In this document: piece by piece, positions 1 through 9,429 of the stretch
Layout of the letters: the number at the start of each line of letters is the position of its first letter
Numbering within the stretch: the first letter of the stretch is position 1
NCBI GenBank assembly: GCA_003971905.1
Contig: RSEE01000014.1
Coordinates: 310,001-374,000 of the forward strand
Source: Moniliella sp. 'wahieum'
Taxonomy: Eukaryota; Basidiomycota; Moniliellomycetes; Moniliellales; Moniliellaceae
Length of the DNA: 64,000 bases
Direction: 5' to 3'
Notes under the pieces: model-generated
What the model was told of the DNA's origin: nothing
The model's database searches: none
What the model saw: only the letters and a program-made list of their open reading frames with translations
Made by a program: the position numbers and the translations under genes

Positions 1-155
1 ATGCGAGGACAAAGGCCTACGGAAAGAAGAAGACAGAGGGAGGTGATGGATCTATTCCAAGAGAGGAGCCCGTTAGGGGCAGAACATAGAGGAGAGTCGG
101 ATAGAACAGCGCGATGCGTGATGCGTGATCAGCTGCATGCATGATGGCGCTGACA
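1..155 (-). repeat. 3' LTR of the copia element (truncated by the window edge)
   Basis: It matches 5275-5424 closely and ends in GCGCTGACA on the + strand. By comparison with the other LTR, the first five bases (TGTTA) lie outside the window. It carries a few extra bases in a GATGCGT/GATGCAT-rich stretch near 112-145 relative to the other copy. Confidence 0.93.
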
Positions 156-166
156 GCCCCACCACG
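156..166 (-). promoter_or_regulatory. Polypurine tract next to the 3' LTR
   Basis: On the minus strand, CGTGGTGGGGC runs directly into the LTR start TGTCAG. A G-rich tract abutting the 3' LTR is where plus-strand DNA synthesis is primed in LTR elements. The same core recurs inside the element at 269-281 and four times at 2148-2232. Confidence 0.7.
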
Positions 167-221
167 ACTCGACGCTAGGATCCGACGAGATTGGAAGAGT
201 GACAAATCAAGAGCCAGCTGG

Positions 222-3200
222 CTAGGAGGAATCTGAGCCGAAAATGGGCTTGATGCGGGAAGTCTCCTCAGCCCCACCAGGATCCGGCGTGAGCGTGAGG
301 TAGCGACCTACACTGGAGCGTTGAACCGTATACGGTAGGAGCTTGGTAAAATCATTCGCGGGGTTCTCGGTTCCAAGAACCTTGTGCCACAAAATGCGCC
401 CCGAATCGACATGCTCGCGGAACCAATGGTTGCGAATGTCCATATGACGAAGGCGTCCAATGAAACCAGGGCGAGAGATAATTGACAGGGCAACAGCCGA
501 GTCGCTATAGAGATCCACCGGACAGTTGGAAGGTACTAGTTGAAGCTCGACCATGAGGTTACGAATGCGGAGAGCGTCGCGGGCGCCCTCACTAATAGCC
601 ATCATCTCAGCTTCAGCGGTCGACATTGCCGTAGTGGTCTGCTGGGCGCTGCGCCAGTGCACTAGGGCGCCAAAAACAAACACAGCGACCCCTGTTACCG
701 ACTTGCGTGTGACCTTGTCGCCGCCCCAATCGCTATCGGTAAATACGGCAATAGGAGGTGCCGTTCGATTGATCCTGAGACGCAGAGACCAATCCAATGT
801 ACCACGGAGGTAGCGCAGGACATGTTGTGCGGCGCTGCGGTGTGCAGCAGAGGGATCCTTGTTCCAACGACTGAGAAGATGTACGACAAATGACAGGTCG
901 GGCCGGCAGGTCTGCGCGGCCCAGCTGAGGCTCTGCACAATCGACATATAGCGCTTATGCTCGGCGACAGTGGCAGGAGCTTCGTCTGGTGGACGTGGGG
1001 GAGAGGTGTATCAGGATTGATAGGCAAACGAACAGGGTTGCACTCGAGCATGTCGGTGCGGGCGAGTAAAGCTAACAGAAATGCACGCTGGTCGCAGTCA
1101 AAACCATCAGGGCGAGTAACATAGTGCACACCCAGCATCTTACTGAGAGGACCCTTGTCGCCAATCTTGATGTTGAGACCGAGTTCGTCCATGAATGCGT
1201 CAAAAGCAGCTTGGGACGGGGCCATGGCCATTCCGTCATCACAGTATATTGCGAGCATGATGGTCGTATTCGCTCGTTTGCGTATCCAATACTGTTCTGT
1301 TACCGTCGAGCGGAAACCAATATCTCGTAGCTTGCTGGCGAGGTGGCGGTGCCACGCAGCGCCGGAGCTGCAAGGCCATAGAGGGACTTCTTGAGTCGCC
1401 AAACGTTTGCTTTGTCGGTGAGAAAACGATCGGGAGGCTTAACGTATACCTCATAGGGAATGGGTGCATGGAGATATGCACTCTTGCAGTCAAAAAATAA
1501 TGCCTGGAGGCCTTGCGCTTTACCTCCCACGGCTACGGTGCGAAAAGACTGATGTGCTGCGCCACTCGAGAATGTGAGGGCCTTGGGCAACTCACTTGTA
1601 TCCTCCTGGTTTCCTTGAACCACAATACGGGCTTTCCGTTTGAGGAACATATTCTCTGGGGTGACGCCAACACTGTAGACGGTGCGGGCACCCAAGATCT
1701 TCGTTCCGGCCGAGGGCGTGGCACTTCTTCAAAGGCATCCATGGATCTGAGCCCGTCAAGCTCAATGTGTTCGGCCTGGCGCCACTGGGGCCACTCAGAG
1801 GTGGCCATTGCTTCACGCTCGGTCGAGGGGCAAGGGGCACACCGTCAGCAGTGGTGCCGACAGTCGGGGGAGGGATGCGGAAACGGCGTTGCCGGCGGGG
1901 AATGGCTTTCTTTTTCGGGCTTGGTGTAAGGGATGCGGTGGCAGGATCAGGGAAGAAACAGTAATAGTAGGGGGGATTGGGTGGGACAAAGGGGGATGAC
2001 GCGCGGTGCGCGCATGGCCCGTTGGGCTCCAATCGGGATCAAGCTCGGCTGGCGGCTCATCCGTCAAGGGAGGCGCATGCGCATCCTTGGGTTGATAGAA
2101 ATCAGGGGGGCGACGCGCCCGAGCCGGATTGCGACGGGGGGCAGCTTCAGCCCCACCAGGCGTGGAAACTTCAGCCCCACTAGGTGTGGAAACTTCAGCC
2201 CCACCAGATGTGGAAACTTCAGCCCCACCAGGTGTATCCGGACGGTCGCGAAGCCCATCCGGTGGCGTACCCGGCAACGATTGGGCCTGGCGTATCGCCA
2301 GCCCGGGGTTTGTGGGATCCCACATGACGTCGGTGCACCACGCCCTGTACGAGCTGTGGCCGTCTTCTGTGATAAACTCAAATTCGTATCCCTTGGAGCC
2401 GAGCGGATCGAATCCGACTAGCATGCCAGGGGGGCGCGCGGCGCGGCGCGGTGGCCGCGCTCGGGACCTAACAAAGTACACCAGCCGGCCGCACCCAGGG
2501 TGCCCCCAAAATAAGAGCTGCGTGGGAGGGGGCGGTCGTGATAGCGTTCAAATGGTGAGGGGGCGCCCAATGCGGCCGACACACTAACGTTGGCATACAA
2601 AGCTGCGCGACAGCGGCGTCGGCCAGTACTGAGACGGTGCGGGGCGCCGGCGAGGAGGACGCGGGTACGCTCCTGTATAGTGCGAGCGGCGCGCTCGGCG
2701 TGGCCATTCTGCTGGGAGGTGTAGGGGGTGGTGGTGTGTGGATCGGTGCATGACCGGCAGCAGTGAGGAGGTGCGGGACACGGGAAAACTCAGTACCGCC
2801 ATCGGTGTGGAGACGGAAAAGACTGGCGCCGTGGCGGGCGAGGAGGCGGCGCTCCTCGAGGAGAATTAAGTTGGCTAGTGCCATTGCAGCGTCGCTCTTG
2901 CGCACCAGCGGAATGGCCCAGAGATAGCCGGTGCAGTCGTCGACTACGACAAGTAAATTGCGCTCACCCTTCAGCCCCGTCGGCCAATCTGTCACTAGAT
3001 CGGCATGCAAGTGCGCCAGTGGGGCAGCTGCACGTGCCGTGTGGCTCTCAGGGAACGGGCGTCGGGTGCCCCGCCCCGCCGCGCACGCCTGACAAACGCA
3101 GGCCGCGTCGGCCTCGGCTGCATGGGCCTGGGTGGAAGTGATGCGTTGCGCAACTGGCCCCGTGGCCGTGAGGCGGGGAAGCTGGCGCCAACCAACATGA

Positions 3201-3685
3201 CCATGGCGGGCATGAGCAGCCAGTATCCGGGTATAGTCGGCCACGGCGGCACGGGCGTGGGCTTGAATGGGGACGTTGGGGACGTCGCAGTGGTAATCAA
3301 CCACATAGCCATTAGCGATACGGTCGTAGCGAGCAACAATTGCGGGATCGCTATGGATAACAGCGCCTTGGCGGTGTGCAAGGAACTCTACTCGATGACC
3401 AGCGGCATTTGCCTGCGGTACAGAGAGTAAGTCATGGTCTAACTGGGGGACAAGCAAGCAGTACAAGTCAAGGATGCATTCAGTTTGGACTGTGGAAGCC
3501 GGGAGTCGAACCCGCTTCACCCCACAGCCTGTCACCGCAAGCTTCCTGGACGCGCCAGCCAACTCAACCCACCCAGTCGCAGGCTCGAGGAAAATGAAAC
3601 CCTCGGGCGAGCGGACCATGCTCGGCGTCGCGCCGCTGTCAACTACCAGCTTGTGGAGCGCAGACGCAGTGGTGGGTGGTGGCAA
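222..3685 (-). pseudogene. copia pol: protease, integrase, reverse transcriptase, RNase H (frame-disrupted)
   Basis: The order on the minus strand is: an aspartic protease motif VVDSGATP (near 3640); a GAG-pre-integrase zinc site with H-x4-H and CxxC (near 3070-3200); an integrase core with HADLVTDW, VDDCTGYL and LHTDGGTEFS; a low-complexity linker with a 24-nt repeat; reverse transcriptase with FDCKSAYLHAPI and the catalytic YCDDGM (copia elements usually have YVDD); and RNase H with FTDSDWGGD, STAEAEMMA and YSDSAVAL. The parts lie in at least five frame segments: about 2468-3685, 1813-2481, 1300-1695, 695-1402 and 222-947. No ATG opens the protease segment, which overlaps the end of gag in a different frame. 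The breaks may be real decay or lost bases in the assembly. The copy is not obviously functional as written. Confidence 0.88.
2148..2232 (-). repeat. Four 24-nt tandem repeats in the integrase-RT linker
   Basis: Copies of CAGCCCCACCAGG or one-base variants start at 2148, 2172, 2196 and 2220, exactly 24 nt apart. In the coding frame they give repeats of GGAEVSTP type. The repeated core is the complement of the element's own polypurine tract. Confidence 0.9.
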
Positions 3686-5160
3686 CCCCTGTGACAGGGC
3701 TGCCGCGAGTTCCTACTGGCGATCAGGAGGCGGAAAGAAACGGGGGCTAGGCCTTGCGCGTTCGCGGTAGGGCTAGTTGGCTGTGGGAATGCCGGAGCTG
3801 GTAAAACCAGAGGTGAGGGGTAGTACGTCGGCATATAGCCGGGCGAGTACATCGGTGGCGGAGGGGTTCCTCCTGCCTGGGCGTAGCGACTAACTGCTGT
3901 GGCCGAATGGGAAGTATTGGAGTTATTCGAGCTGCTCGACATCGGCATGTTCTTCAACTCCGGATGCAGTGACCAGCATTGGGCCTCTGCGTGTCTGCCA
4001 TTGGGGTGAAGACGGCAGGTACCATTGCGCTCTGCGCGCCCTCCTTTGCCCTTGTGCGAGGAAACAGCCTTGGTGACGAGCACTGTGTCCTCGATGTTCA
4101 AGAACTGCAGCGCTTGGCTCCGGGTCTTGCCCTGGAGCTGTTGCTCCTTCACGCGATTCGGCTCAGGGCAGCTATTGGCAAGAACGCTCCAGGCACGAAC
4201 GCTGAGCGGGAGTCCAATCATTTCACCCATACCCACGATCCGCTCGATGCGGGCAAGGAACTTCCGCGCCGTCTCATGCGCCGCAGGCTTAAGTGTGTCC
4301 AGGCGGGAACTGACATCACTCTCAAGTTTGACCTGGGTGGGACGATTGCGCTCGCACATCTTGCGGTACAGGCCTGAGGCCGAACCGCAGGCAACATGAC
4401 TCTGCGTGGTCGAGTCACATTTGGTCAAAAGGACATGCTCGAGCCGCCTGTCGATCAGCTCTTCCTCAGGGGAAGAGGGGCCGTTGACGACTAGGTTCAG
4501 GAACTGGTATGCCGAGAGCTGGTTGCGCGTATCATAGTCATAATCAAGCCAGTGCGTCGTTCCGAGTTCCCAGGAGGGTAAGCTGTTTCCTTTAGCCAGC
4601 GCCCTAATCATCTCCTCCTCCACAGAACGTGTCTGATGAGAAGGGATTTCCAGAGGTGGGAAAGTGTCAACACTGCTGGGGCTGTGGGCAGATGTTCGAA
4701 CTGGGGGAAACCAATTGGGAATCAGCGCCGCGGTACCTTGAATGCGGTACTTGCGGGCAAAGTAAGCAAATTCGTGCATGAATGCGGGGTCGTGAATCGC
4801 ATCTTGTGCCTGTTCCGTAGACCACTCGGGGTGTAAATCTTGAAGATGCAACAGGAACATGAGCTCATGGTGGGTTAGGTTGGTTTTCGGGGAGTGATTT
4901 CCTTCGACAGAGGGGGGGGTGCCATCGTGGGCAATTTGGGCGTCTTCACCGTCCAGACGCTCGGGGGCGGCGGGGGTGGCGTGGGGAACTGCAGGCTCCT
5001 CTTGGGTAGCCTCGACACGAGGAATGGAAACTGCGGGCTCCTCATGGGTAGCTTCGACAGGGAGAATGGCGTCGGCAGACATGCTTTCGGCGCGCGGGTT
5101 ACGCTTCTTCTTGGAAAGGGGTGGAAAAGCAGTATCGGCTCCGGAACGGAGACCAGGCAT
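3643..5160 (-). CDS. copia Gag (nucleocapsid) protein
   Basis: One open frame of 505 codons starts at an ATG 110 nt inside the 5' LTR. The N-terminal 100 residues are acidic and contain imperfect repeats of an EATxEEPAV type. The middle (about residues 110-370) has the helical Gag character of copia elements. Near residue 390 sits CRLHPNGRHAEAQC, a C-x2-H-x4-H-x4-C arrangement like a zinc knuckle with His in the second position instead of the common CCHC; similar HxxxH variants occur in other copia Gag proteins. The tail is rich in Ser, Pro and Tyr. Gag assembles virus-like particles and packages element RNA. Its end overlaps the protease frame by about 40 nt; whether gag and pol are really one frame cannot be told from this sequence. 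Confidence 0.85.
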   Translation of the reverse strand: MPGLRSGADTAFPPLSKKKRNPRAESMSADAILPVEATHEEPAVSIPRVEATQEEPAVPHATPAAPERLDGEDAQIAHDGTPPSVEGNHSPKTNLTHHELMFLLHLQDLHPEWSTEQAQDAIHDPAFMHEFAYFARKYRIQGTAALIPNWFPPVRTSAHSPSSVDTFPPLEIPSHQTRSVEEEMIRALAKGNSLPSWELGTTHWLDYDYDTRNQLSAYQFLNLVVNGPSSPEEELIDRRLEHVLLTKCDSTTQSHVACGSASGLYRKMCERNRPTQVKLESDVSSRLDTLKPAAHETARKFLARIERIVGMGEMIGLPLSVRAWSVLANSCPEPNRVKEQQLQGKTRSQALQFLNIEDTVLVTKAVSSHKGKGGRAERNGTCRLHPNGRHAEAQCWSLHPELKNMPMSSSSNNSNTSHSATAVSRYAQAGGTPPPPMYSPGYMPTYYPSPLVLPAPAFPQPTSPTANAQGLAPVSFRLLIASRNSRQPCHRGCHHPPLRLRSTSW

Positions 5161-5255
5161 TCAGCCGTGTGGGGTGGGGGTAGGTGGGAAAAAAATATAA
5201 GTAGGGCTCAGGCGGGCAGACGAGAGAGGTGTAGTCTCCGCCTACTCAGAGGATA

Positions 5256-5269
5256 GTGTGGGCTCAACC
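5256..5269 (-). promoter_or_regulatory. Candidate primer-binding site of the copia element
   Basis: Directly inside the 5' LTR the minus strand reads GGTTGAGCCCACAC. It does not begin with TGG, so it is not complementary to a tRNA 3' CCA end. It resembles, with a two-base gap, the complement of the anticodon region of initiator tRNA-Met, the half-tRNA priming site used by several copia elements. Position is certain; primer identity is a guess. Confidence 0.4.
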
Positions 5270-5424
5270 TGTTAATGCGAGGACAAAGGCCTACGGAAAG
5301 AAGAAGACAGAGGGAGGTGATGGATCTATTCCAAGAGAGGAGCCCGTTAGGGGCAGAACATAGAGGAGAGTCGGATAGAACAGCGCGGCGTGATGCGTGA
5401 TCAGCTGCATGCATGGCGCTGACA
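5270..5424 (-). repeat. 5' LTR of the copia element
   Basis: On the + strand it runs from TGTTAATGCGAGG to GCGCTGACA, giving TGT...ACA termini in both orientations. It is 155 bp, short for a copia LTR. It contains the element promoter by analogy; no TATA box is obvious. Confidence 0.9.
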
Positions 5425-6278
5425 ACAAGCCGGAGCAGCGCAAGTCATTAACTACACTACACTAATGTTAATGAAGACCCACGCACTGATGTTTGTATGT
5501 AGGCCGGGACGTCTCGGAGGAAACGAGTGGGGGGGTCATTCCGATCACACGTTGAACATGATACTAGTAAAAAGAAGTATTCCCGAGAGCAAGAACGAGG
5601 TAAAAAAGGTGTTGGCTGTTGGTTGGCAGGGCGTGTATGCGTGAAGACTCATGTTTTTACGTTTGCCGCAACTGCGTGAAGCGCTGTGCGATCGGCGGAA
5701 TGCGGCGTCGGGAACTCCGTATATACCCGCCGGCGAGCCTTTGGCCACAACCCTGCCACAACCCCCTGCCTGGCTGGATACGCCACACACTTGATGAGTG
5801 CCACGTGACGTGTGACGGAAGCGCTCTGTCACATGTCACATGTCACATGTCATCGATGTCATCGTAGTAGAGCGAAAAGCGAGAGGCTAATCTTATCTAG
5901 CCGCCTCGTTCCGCCCTTGAAGCTTCACTTGAAGCTTGAGAGCTTGTTGAGGCTGCTTCAAGAGTGAAAGATTTGTTTTTCCTGCTGTCTGCTGCTACGC
6001 TACCCCTGGCTCCACGCGGCTGCTGTTCCGGGCTTGGCGCTTATCGATTATCGGACACAGATGGTGCCACCTCGCGCCGAAGGCTGCCTCCACAAGCGCC
6101 GCTCATCTCCGACGCCCCTTCTCATCCCCCTCCCCCCACTCTCATTCCCATCCCACCACCCAGGCCCTGCCATCGTCATCCCCACCACCCCTCCCGTTTT
6201 CATCCGGCATCGCCATCTCCTCGCCTCACCTTTGCTCTCCGCCGCCCGCTCTCCTCCCCCATTCAGTCCTCAGTCCTC
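5425..6278. other. Intergenic region between copia element and FUR1
   Basis: No convincing coding sequence. It contains three tandem TCACATG heptamers (5827-5850), a CTTGAAG-type double repeat (5916-5938), and a long C/T-rich stretch (about 6110-6275) just before the FUR1 start codon, as expected for a fungal 5' leader. Confidence 0.6.
5827..5864. repeat. Tandem TCACATG heptamers followed by ATCGATGTC
   Basis: TGTCACATGTCACATGTCAC is followed by ATGTCATCGATGTCATCG. The same heptamer recurs in other intergenic regions (13408, 17044, 37079, 43683 and 43831 areas), so it is a dispersed motif and not only a local microsatellite. Confidence 0.8.
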
Positions 6279-7034
6279 ATGTCGGCCCCTGCGCTCCCGC
6301 CTAACGCCACTCGCCTGGCCCCCACCCAGCAACTGAGTGAGTCCGCAGCCCGCAGTCCGCAGTCCTCCTGCTTCCTCTCCCTATCCTTCTTTTAGCCTCA
6401 GGTGTGAGTCCCAGTAGGCTGACCCGTTTCTGCAGAGGCACTGCTCTCGATCATCCGCGACAAGGACACGCCTCGCGCCGATTTCATCTTCTACTCGGAC
6501 CGTGTGATTCGGCTGATCGTCGAAGAGGGCCTCAACCATCTGCCCACCCATGCTCAGACGGTCACCACCCCGACCGGGAGCAAGTACGAGGGTCTGACGT
6601 TTGAGGGTCACATCTGTGGTGTTTCCATCCTACGTGCTGGGGAGGCGATGGAAGCCGGTCTGAGGGAATGTTGTCGCTCGGTGCGGATCGGCAAGATTTT
6701 GATCCAGCGGGACGAAGCAACGGCCCAACCGAAACTGTTCTATGCCAAGTTGCCCACCGACGTGGCAAATCGATGGGTTTTGTTGCTGGATCCGATGCTC
6801 GCTACGGGCGGGAGCGCCATGCAGGCGATGCAAGTTCTCCTTGACCATGGGGTGCGGCCGGACCGCATCCTGTTCCTCAACGTACTGGCTTCCCCCGAAG
6901 GATTGAAGGCCGTGTATGCGCGCTTTCCCCAGGTCAAGGTTATCACGGGCTGGGTCGACGAGAGCCTGGATGAAAAAAGCTACATCCGGCCTGGATTGGG
7001 CGACTTTGGCGACCGCTACTACTCCTCGCCTTGA
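6279..7034 (+). CDS. FUR1: Uracil phosphoribosyltransferase
   Basis: Converts uracil and PRPP to UMP in cytosolic pyrimidine salvage. Two exons: 6279-6336 (19 codons plus one base) and 6436-7034, joined over a 99-nt intron (GTGAGT...TTTCTGCAG). The product is 218 residues, normal for fungal UPRT. Family landmarks are all present: FYSDRVIRLIVEEGLNHLP, GVSILRAGEAM, RDCC-like RECCRSVRIGKILIQRDE, the PRPP-binding loop LLDPMLATGGSA, and the conserved C-terminus PGLGDFGDRYY. The frame is intact, in contrast to most larger genes here. The start is the only in-frame ATG of exon 1 and follows a pyrimidine-rich leader. Confidence 0.96.
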
Positions 7035-7593
7035 TCACGTTGGTAGGACATGTGCCGGGGCAGCATAAATGCAATGCATCACATCAATGCCTATAAGATA
7101 TGTTTATCGATGGAAAGGGACAAATTTCTTTGTCTGGAAGCTGAAGGCATTACAGGCACAGTCCACTGAGCTTGGCGTTCCCCCGTTTCAGTCTTCAAGC
7201 TTCATCCCCCGCTATAATCAGGGCGTTACGTTGGCACGCAGGCCTGCCCAGGCCGAGAACAAATCCAGCTGAATTGGAAAAAGCTGACGCAGAGCATTGG
7301 TGGCCTATTCGTATACGTCAAGGTCAGGACGCGTTAGCCCACAATTCCGTCAGAGGCGGTTGCCATATGTCTAATCGTATCCACCCAAATCCGCACATTT
7401 GCGACGTGAGGCCTGAGGGTTCCGACTTAGGATCAAAACATGGGCCTCACAGTCAGTCCCTGACACCTACGGTACAGACGCGCGCTTCCTGAATTCGATT
7501 GGTTCTTCAACGCATTTTTTCCCGCCACGTGCAGTGGAGTAACAGGAATAACACCATTTGAGTTGAGCAGGATTGTGGTTTGGGGCTGAAAGG
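7035..7593. other. Intergenic region, FUR1 and arginase-like genes converge
   Basis: Both flanking genes end here. I see no gene. A CTTCAAGCTTCA motif lies at 7193-7204. The base composition is visibly more AT-rich than in the coding regions. Confidence 0.6.
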
Positions 7594-8487
7594 TCAGCCG
7601 AGCAGGGGGAGCGTGCGCAGACGTTCCGAGAATTGCACCATGTCCCAAGGCAAGAACTCAGAGATGGTCAAGCCAACCAGATCATATTTGTCAGCCACTG
7701 CATTGAGCAGTTCCGACACACGCTCAAACCGGAGAACACCACGGGCCACACTTGGGTGTGCGGGAACGTAGGGGTTGGCATACCAAAGGTGGGGGAAGAA
7801 GACAGGGTCCAAGCAGTCCAGATCAAAGTGTACCACCACTTTTTTCTTCCCGGCCTTGGCCAGCCAAGTGAGAACGGGTTGGATCGAGTCGGCTAGTTCG
7901 GCGGGTCGCACGACCCCAAGACCCTTTTCGGCAAGATAGTGTGTTTCGTACGCAGTCATAGGATCGTTCAGCCCGACGTACAGAACGTCTTGGGGCTTGT
8001 ACGGGTTCTTCACCTTGGTCTCGGGCGTGGTGCTACCCTCTCCCAGGAGGTAGCGCATGACATGAGCATGAGCATGATCATACACCTCTGGCGAAAGGAT
8101 GTCCGGGTGGGTGTCAACCCAGAGAATTGCTACGTCATCCGGGTACCGTTCTTGCAAATACGAAAACGGAACGAGGCTCACGAAGCAATCCCCGCCCAGC
8201 GTGACAATCGCTTCGGGCTCGTGCCGGCGAATTGCACCCCAAGCGCTCTCGACAGACTGCGCAAGAGCAGAGAAGCTCTTAAGCCCGTGCACGGTCTCAG
8301 ACGCCTCCGGTTCAGCACCAGGTTCGACGCCCTCGGGCGGTGCGGGGACATAGACTTGCTCAACCGGCCCCTTGGCACGGGGAGCGACAGCATCCAGCAC
8401 TCGGCCCCCAATATGATATGCGGGCATCTGGCCTCCCTGCCATAGAGGGAAGTTGAGACGAAGGGTCTTGCTGGGGTTAACAGGCAT
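7594..8487 (-). CDS. Arginase/agmatinase-family (ureohydrolase) protein
   Basis: A single intact exon of 297 codons. The family fold is shown by three metal-site motifs: TLGGDCFVS (about residue 98), WVDTHPDI (the DxHxD motif, about 125) and HFDLDCLDP (the DxDxxDP motif, about 220). Ureohydrolases use a binuclear Mn centre to hydrolyse guanidino compounds such as arginine or agmatine. In classical arginases the first motif is GGDH; here the His ligand is replaced by Cys, a variant I believe also occurs in a poorly characterised arginase-like clade, so the substrate cannot be assigned. The ATG at 8487 was chosen because the family N-terminus begins there; the open frame continues about 77 codons upstream without family resemblance. 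The gene converges on FUR1. Confidence 0.9.
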   Translation of the reverse strand: MPVNPSKTLRLNFPLWQGGQMPAYHIGGRVLDAVAPRAKGPVEQVYVPAPPEGVEPGAEPEASETVHGLKSFSALAQSVESAWGAIRRHEPEAIVTLGGDCFVSLVPFSYLQERYPDDVAILWVDTHPDILSPEVYDHAHAHVMRYLLGEGSTTPETKVKNPYKPQDVLYVGLNDPMTAYETHYLAEKGLGVVRPAELADSIQPVLTWLAKAGKKKVVVHFDLDCLDPVFFPHLWYANPYVPAHPSVARGVLRFERVSELLNAVADKYDLVGLTISEFLPWDMVQFSERLRTLPLLG

Positions 8488-9429
8488 TGCTCGGCGCGAA
8501 CGCGGGGCGTAATTTCGAGATTCTTGGAGTGGTGGGGGTTTGAGATGGAACAAAGCCCTGTTGATGCTCCACAGGGATGGTAAGACGGTTATATAGGCCA
8601 GGGCTCTTTCGAAACGATGGGATGGACTTGTCGGAAGAAGGCAGAAACGAGAGTTGCTGTGAGGGCGAAGAGAGCGACCGAATCGATTCAAACTTGAACC
8701 CGTATTACCCACGTTCACTGCGCCCTCGGCACCTTAACAGCCAGTGCCCCGCAAACTCGGCCCCTCAGCGCAAGACCGGCGGTAGTGGCCTTTAGCGGCG
8801 ATACAGCGGATATAACGGTTTTTAGTTGTCGGAAATAAAGGTCAAGTCCGTCGACGTCCTACTGAATCAGGCTCTGCTTCGCATCATATGAGATGCGAAT
8901 GATACATGCTGATGCATGAATGCATGAACCTCCACCACCGAGATGTACAACGAAGTGTCCATGGCGCGGATGTCACACATCTCAGTACTCTGTAGTGTAT
9001 ATCGTCCATGGAGCCGGACACACTGCTCTACACGCCCGGAACACGCCCGGTTCCGACCCTTTCGTCTTGCGTGGGATTCGGGACGCTCCGAAACGTGGGT
9101 GTGACTTCTATGTTGCATCCATATCATTGACAGAGCTTAAGGCTGGAGGGACAGAGGGAGACACAGCTCTGCCACTGACGATATGGATGCAGTATAGCCA
9201 GAGATATCAAAAGCGTATCATATATTGCACCAGTGGAGAAACGCATATGGAAAGGATAGATCAGTTTGAATGTGTGTTGAACGAGATCGGTTGGTTACAC
9301 ACGGAGGATGGAAGAGCATACAAAGCATGAACGATAAAAAGAGAAAGACGAAGAGAGTGCTTTGATAAAAGTTTGATGGAGGAGAGGAAGACTTTCTCCC
9401 AAGCCAGTCTGTGGTGAATGCATTGAAGG
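8488..9429. other. Intergenic region with one unsupported open frame
   Basis: An open frame of 136 codons exists on + at 8920-9330 but has no recognisable domain and no conserved features, so I do not call it a gene. AT-richer than the flanks. The region holds the promoter of the arginase-like gene and the 3' end of the metacaspase gene. Confidence 0.5.

Larger units (their letters stand above)
1..5424 (-). mobile_element. Ty1/copia-type LTR retrotransposon, nearly complete
   Basis: Two copies of a sequence of about 155 bp flank a coding region on the minus strand that carries, in order, gag, aspartic protease, integrase, reverse transcriptase and RNase H. Integrase preceding reverse transcriptase is the Pseudoviridae (copia) order. 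The LTR termini are TGT...ACA. The window begins inside the 3' LTR, so the outer flank and target-site duplication cannot be tested. The two LTRs differ by small indels near their TGACA end, and pol is split over several frames, so this copy is either old or affected by the base-loss errors seen elsewhere in the window. A polypurine tract lies next to the 3' LTR and a candidate primer-binding site next to the 5' LTR. Confidence 0.93.

Noticed and set aside
3485-3510. tRNA T-arm-like sequence GGGTTCGACTCCC on the minus strand
   Set aside because: It lies inside the copia protease coding frame and has no acceptor, D or anticodon arms around it.
3643-3685. Programmed frameshift between copia gag and pol
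   Set aside because: The overlap is real, but one-base losses are so common in this window that a recoding signal cannot be claimed.
8920-9330. 136-codon open frame as a small gene
   Set aside because: No domain, no signal peptide, no composition or splice evidence beyond an open frame.
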